This document shows, piece by piece, positions 60,735-64,000 of a stretch of 64,000 bases of DNA. How positions within the stretch are numbered: the stretch's first letter is position 1; the number at the start of each line of letters is the position of its first letter. Origin of the DNA: Gemmata sp. (lineage in GTDB: Bacteria > Planctomycetota > Planctomycetia > Gemmatales > Gemmataceae); NCBI GenBank assembly GCA_025055115.1, contig JANWYJ010000007.1, forward strand, positions 1 to 64,000, in the 5' to 3' direction. Made by a program: the position numbers and the translations under genes. The notes below the pieces were generated by a model. That model had not been told where the DNA came from. It worked only from the letters and a program-made list of their open reading frames with translations, and searched no databases.

Positions 60735-61543
60735 TGCGTGCCCGCCTGCCAGTGGGCCGCGATCTCGCAGTGGGCTGCGATCTCGGGGGGGCAGGGCTGG
60801 GCCGACGGCATCGGGCGTGCCGGTTGGGCGGGGAACGGCCCGGTGCGAAGATCGGTCGGCGGTGGATAACGCATCGCCCAATAGATATGCCGACCCGGAA
60901 GGGTCATATCGCTGACTATCACCAACCGGGTATCGGCCGCGGTGGGTGGGGTATCGCCAATCGGATGATCGCCGCCCCACAGATACACTTCGGCACCCGG
61001 TTTGGCCGCGTCTTGAGCCACCAACTGCTGCCTGCGCCAGAAGACTTGTTCGGCCTGTCGTTCCTCGTCGGCGGCCTGTCGTTCCTCGTCGGCGGTCAGG
61101 GGATGGTCACTCTGGTCGGACGGGTGGCTTGCGGATCGTGTTGGCCGCGCCGGGGTCGCGGAGCGGGCCTGACAGCGCCGCCGTTCCACTTCCAGACGGG
61201 TTTCATCGCGACGGCGATCGCTGAAGTACTTGGCCAAGAGCGTAGCGGCTGCCAGGGCCGTATCGGGATTGTGCAAATGCTGGCGGAGGGTGTGAATCAA
61301 GTCCGCTTCGGCGTCATACTCCCATTCTCGGCGTGCGGCCAAGAAAGCGGCTTCGTAATCGGGATCGTGCCGCACGGCGTGCCGCAAGTCGGCCACGTCC
61401 CACTGCAGCGCCGCGGCAATCGCCGCCCACGATTGGCCCTCCGCCCGGCGTTGGGCCACTTCGGCCCGAATCGCGTCGGTCAGGGCTGGCACCGCGTCGG
61501 AAGCCACAGACGTAGAAGACGTAGGGGTAATGCGTGCCACCAT
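60701..61543 (-). CDS. Hypothetical protein with N-terminal helix-turn-helix-like region
   Basis: The 280-residue protein starts at ATG 61543. Residues about 20-110 are helical: IRAEVAQRRAEGQSWAAIAAALQWDVADLRHAVRHDPDYEAAFLAARREW looks like a resolvase/terminase-small-subunit type helix-turn-helix, and LIHTLRQHLHNPDTALAAATLLAKYFSDRRRDE continues in a style seen in phage small terminases. The rest is low complexity, with in-frame repeats DEERQAA/DEERQAE (61052-61093, 21 bp) and EIAAHC/EIAAHW (60750-60785, 18 bp). DNA binding is a reasonable guess. It is divergent from an AT-rich repeat region. Confidence 0.65.
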   Translation of the reverse strand: MVARITPTSSTSVASDAVPALTDAIRAEVAQRRAEGQSWAAIAAALQWDVADLRHAVRHDPDYEAAFLAARREWEYDAEADLIHTLRQHLHNPDTALAAATLLAKYFSDRRRDETRLEVERRRCQARSATPARPTRSASHPSDQSDHPLTADEERQAADEERQAEQVFWRRQQLVAQDAAKPGAEVYLWGGDHPIGDTPPTAADTRLVIVSDMTLPGRHIYWAMRYPPPTDLRTGPFPAQPARPMPSAQPCPPEIAAHCEIAAHWQAGTQNPSSSTSAPP

Positions 61544-61628
61544 AGATCACCGGGGAAGCAACGGAGGGGCGTTCCAGTCGGCCCCTTTACTATACAATTG
61601 TGAGCTATAATGGTTCGGTTGTCAAATG

Positions 61629-61715
61629 GGATGTGAAATTTTTTCAAATAGGATTAGGATGTGAATTTTTTTTCAAATGGAATGTGAAATCTTTGGGGTG
61701 TGAAATTTTTACAAA
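61629..61715. repeat. AT-rich repeats with an imperfect dyad, four copies
   Basis: Copies at 61629-61649, 61657-61678, 61680-61697 and 61697-61715 follow ggatgtgaaattttttcaaa. Each holds TGAAA...TTTCA-like half-sites. The island is far more AT-rich than the rest of the window and lies between the divergent HTH-like gene and a small membrane-protein gene. TATAAT at 61606 may be a -10 without a good -35. Confidence 0.8.
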
Positions 61716-61824
61716 GTTCGACGGCAGGCTGCGGCTAACGGCTCGATTGTGTGCCAAAGGATAAAGAAGACGCCGAGTGTGCGTTTTTGTCGCCCCTTCT
61801 CATTTTTTGGGCCGGGGAGGAATC

Positions 61825-62016
61825 ATGAAACGGTTGATGGGGTGGGTCCTGACGTTGGCGGGGGGTGCGGCGACCCTGTGGGGGGGGTTCGCTCTGCTGA
61901 TGGGGGAATCGGAGCGGCGGTTGATGTTGACGCCGGAGGTTTCGGTGAATGCTCTGACGGGAGGGCTTTTGGGGGTGGCCGTGCTGACGGTCGGGCTGTT
62001 GTGGGTGCGTGATTAG
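61825..62016 (+). CDS. Small two-segment membrane protein
   Basis: GGAGG five bases before ATG 61825 sets the start. The 63-residue product has two hydrophobic segments (LMGWVLTLAGGAATLWGGFALLMG and VNALTGGLLGVAVLTVGLLWV) joined by a short ESERRLMLTPEVS loop, so it should cross the membrane twice. It ends 49 bp before the phosphoglycerate mutase gene on the same strand. No family is recognised; the good ribosome-binding site and membrane pattern suggest it is real. Confidence 0.7.
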   Translation: MKRLMGWVLTLAGGAATLWGGFALLMGESERRLMLTPEVSVNALTGGLLGVAVLTVGLLWVRD

Positions 62017-62065
62017 GTGGTGGGCGTCGCAGACAGTGGCGGCGCGTCTGCCTACAATCGCCCGT

Positions 62066-63280
62066 ATGAAGTACGCTATTGTAATTCCGGATGGCTGCGC
62101 GGATGAACCGGTCGCGCAATTGGGGAACCTGACGCCGCTGCAAGCCGCGCGACTGCCGAATATGGATCGGATCGCGCAGGCGGGGGTGGTGGGGCTGGCG
62201 AACAATGTGCCGTCGCCGCTGACGCCGGCGTCGGACGTGGCGACGTTGTCGCTTTTTGGCTACGATCCCTTGGAGTGCTATACGGGGCGTGCGCCGCTGG
62301 AGGCGGCGGCAATGGGGGTGCATTTAGGCCCCCACGATTGGGCCATTCGCTGCAATCTGGTGTACGCCCCGGATGGCCAGATGCGCGATTTCACGGCGGG
62401 TCACATCTCCAGCGACGAAGCTGCGCAACTGATTGGTGCTCTGCAGAAGGAGCTGGGCGGCCACGAGGTGGCTTGGGGCACCCTCGAATTCCACGCCGGG
62501 GTGCAATATCGGCATGTGTTGGTGTGGCGTGGACGGACGGCCGCTTCGCCCTTCCCCGGTACCACCACGCAGCCGCCGCACGATATTCCCGATCGCCCCC
62601 TGGCCGACTATCAGCCGCGTGGCCCGGCAGCGGAGTTGCTCGTGGCGTTGATGGAAGCCAGCAAGCCGATTCTCGCTGCTCACCCGGTCAATGCGCAGCG
62701 GATCGCTGCGGGGAAAAAGCCGGCCACGCAAATTTGGCTGTGGGGTCAGGGGCAAGCCCCGCGGCTGCAACCGTTCTGCGAACGCTTCGGTCTGCGCGGG
62801 GCGATCATCTCGGCGGTCGATCTGGTGCGGGGCGTTGGGGCGTTACTGGGCTGGCACCGCATCGACGTGCCCGGAGCCACGGGCTACCTTGACACCAACT
62901 ACGCCAACAAAGGCCGATACGCGGTTGACGCCTTGGGGGCCTTCGATCTGGTGTGCGTGCATATTGAAGCCCCGGACGAAGCTTCCCACGAAGGCCGGGC
63001 CGACGAGAAGGTCAAAGCCCTGGAGCGCATCGACGAACACATCGTCGGCCCGCTGCTCGACGCCCTGCCGCGCTATGGCGAGTACCGCATTCTCGTTGAA
63101 CCGGATCACCGGACCACTTTGGCCACCCGTGCCCATGCCTACGGCCCGGTGCCCTTCGCCACGTGCGGCACTGGCATCACCCCCCACGGCGCCAGTCGTT
63201 ACGATGAACCCACCGCCGGCCAATTCGGCTTGCAGTTCGACCCCGGCTGGCGCTTGATGCCGTGGTGGCTGGGCCGCTAA
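62066..63280 (+). CDS. apgM: 2,3-bisphosphoglycerate-independent phosphoglycerate mutase, archaeal type
   Basis: From ATG 62066 the product has 404 residues and begins MKYAIVIPDGCADEP, the first metal motif of the alkaline-phosphatase superfamily. TPASDVATLSLFGYDPLECYTGRAPLEAAAMG carries the catalytic serine as in ApgM. Later LVCVHIEAPDEASHEGRADEKVKALERID and RILVEPDHRTTLATRAHA supply the remaining metal ligands. It interconverts 3- and 2-phosphoglycerate in glycolysis. Members of this family sometimes act in homoserine-related reactions, an alternative not supported by neighbours. Confidence 0.92.
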   Translation: MKYAIVIPDGCADEPVAQLGNLTPLQAARLPNMDRIAQAGVVGLANNVPSPLTPASDVATLSLFGYDPLECYTGRAPLEAAAMGVHLGPHDWAIRCNLVYAPDGQMRDFTAGHISSDEAAQLIGALQKELGGHEVAWGTLEFHAGVQYRHVLVWRGRTAASPFPGTTTQPPHDIPDRPLADYQPRGPAAELLVALMEASKPILAAHPVNAQRIAAGKKPATQIWLWGQGQAPRLQPFCERFGLRGAIISAVDLVRGVGALLGWHRIDVPGATGYLDTNYANKGRYAVDALGAFDLVCVHIEAPDEASHEGRADEKVKALERIDEHIVGPLLDALPRYGEYRILVEPDHRTTLATRAHAYGPVPFATCGTGITPHGASRYDEPTAGQFGLQFDPGWRLMPWWLGR

Positions 63281-63368
63281 CCGTGGCCGCCGCAGCCATC
63301 GTGGCCTGGGTGTTATCGGCGGATGGCCCCGGCGACGCTTGGCCCACACGTTCAACCCGGAGTTGCTT

Positions 63369-64000
63369 ATGAAGCGCTTGATCCTCATCGCCGTCGGCTT
63401 CACGCTGCTATTGGCGGCGTCGCGGAGCGTCGCCCAACAGCCAGGCCCCCCCGAGCCTCCCCAAGCCAAAGCCCTCATTGTGCGCTGGTATGGGCAGTCG
63501 TTTTTCCAAGTGGAAACCGCCAAAGGCCACCGCTTCGCCTTCGATCCCCACGGCATCGAAGCCTTCGGCCGTGCCCGCGTCAAAGCCGACTTCGTCCTCG
63601 TCAGCCACACGCACGACGACCATGCCCTCATCGAAATGATCGACGTCGGCGAAGACCCCAAAACCAAAGAGTTGAAAGTGATTCCCGCCTCCGACGTCTA
63701 CCGCGGCGTCGTTGAAGTGCGACCCGGCAAACAAGAATGGAAGACGATCAACGAACGCCGCGGCGAAATCCGGATTCGCAATGTCGCCACCTACCACGAC
63801 ACGATGAACGGCTTGCAACGTGGCAAAAATAGCGTCTTTCTTGTCGAAGTCGATGGTCTGGTCATCTGCCACCTGGGCGATCTGGGCCACGAACTGACCG
63901 ACGACCAAATCCGCGCTATCGGCAAAGTGGACATCCTCATGGTCCCCGTGGGCGGTATTTATACGATCAATGGCGAACAAGCTGTCAAAGTGGTGCAACA
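63369..64000 (+). CDS. Exported metallo-beta-lactamase-fold hydrolase (cut by window end)
   Basis: The frame opens at ATG 63369 and runs off the window, so it is not in the ORF track; 210 residues are visible. A signal peptide (MKRLILIAVGFTLLLAASRSVAQ) is followed by LIVRWYGQSFFQVETAKGHRFAFDPHG and VLVSHTHDDHALIEM, the HxHxDH zinc motif. NVATYHDTMNG and VDGLVICHLGDLGHELTDDQ give the next metal ligands, and DILMVPVGGIYTINGEQAVKVV matches UlaG/RomA-like L-ascorbate lactonase-type proteins. The substrate is unknown. Confidence 0.9.
   Translation, partial: MKRLILIAVGFTLLLAASRSVAQQPGPPEPPQAKALIVRWYGQSFFQVETAKGHRFAFDPHGIEAFGRARVKADFVLVSHTHDDHALIEMIDVGEDPKTKELKVIPASDVYRGVVEVRPGKQEWKTINERRGEIRIRNVATYHDTMNGLQRGKNSVFLVEVDGLVICHLGDLGHELTDDQIRAIGKVDILMVPVGGIYTINGEQAVKVVQ

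Noticed and set aside
61595-61612. aattgtgagc sequence resembling part of the lac operator.
   Set aside because: Only half of the dyad matches; taken as chance similarity.
1-64000. tRNA, rRNA, tmRNA, riboswitch or insertion-sequence genes.
   Set aside because: None was recognised by eye in the gaps, and no transposase reading frame was seen. A covariance-model search could still find a small RNA.

Overview
The window looks like chromosomal DNA of a planctomycete, probably of the Gemmata group. It is GC-rich and densely coding, with genes on both strands and few operons. It carries families that are typical of that phylum: three PSCyt/DUF1549/DUF1553 proteins, a DUF1501 protein, a DUF1080 protein, a 1468-residue ThuA plus heme-binding PVC protein, a Tat-exported Gfo/Idh/MocA oxidoreductase, an FHA-GAF-sigma54 activator and a SpoVG with an inserted zinc ribbon beside ispE. 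The lineage is inferred from gene content only; no 16S rRNA or tRNA was seen.

Layout. 1-145: C-terminal end of endonuclease III, recognised from its iron-sulfur cysteines and absent from the ORF track. 0.3-11 kb: DUF1080 hydrolase, hisI, M28 peptidase, lipoproteins, cysC, a serine-less alpha/beta-hydrolase and a cysteine-less thioredoxin-fold protein. 11-22 kb: leuD, sigma54 activator, membrane GT-C-like protein, beta-propeller, HNH protein, a CpaF N-domain protein without ATPase, ispE-spoVG and a PHP/CehA-like protein. 22-27 kb: aceE-aceF. 27-36 kb: secreted proteins, tandem hydrolase, ilvB and an isolated rplC. 36-46 kb: PSCyt protein, ThuA/heme giant and a second cysteine-less thioredoxin-like protein. 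46-54 kb: aldehyde dehydrogenase, dgkA, GH5-like, hemW, HDOD, nucleoside hydrolase. 54-64 kb: PSCyt-DUF1501-PSCyt cluster, an HTH-like protein, apgM-type phosphoglycerate mutase and a truncated metallo-beta-lactamase-fold protein.

How genes work together. Housekeeping genes (hisI, leuD, ilvB, cysC, ispE, rplC, aceEF, hemW) are scattered singly or in pairs instead of lying in pathway operons. The clear same-strand units are aceE-aceF, ispE-spoVG and the 54-60 kb PSCyt/DUF1501 cluster. Many products are predicted to be exported by Sec, Tat or as lipoproteins, which suggests polymer and sugar breakdown coupled to c-type cytochromes.

The most unusual signal is not a gene. Most longer intergenic regions contain short imperfect direct duplications, in two classes. 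Class A is a pair of 12-40 bp repeats whose starts lie 66-82 bp apart, with nine of twelve at 72-75 bp; in six cases one copy is the last codons of a gene, usually with its stop codon, so the gene end has an 'echo' about 73 bp away. Class B is short-period (12-39 bp) tandem repeats, often containing a start or stop codon. At 60520-60734 two convergent genes each have an echo and the two echoes abut between them. Repeat sequences differ at every locus, so this is not one dispersed element. I know of no description of this pattern.
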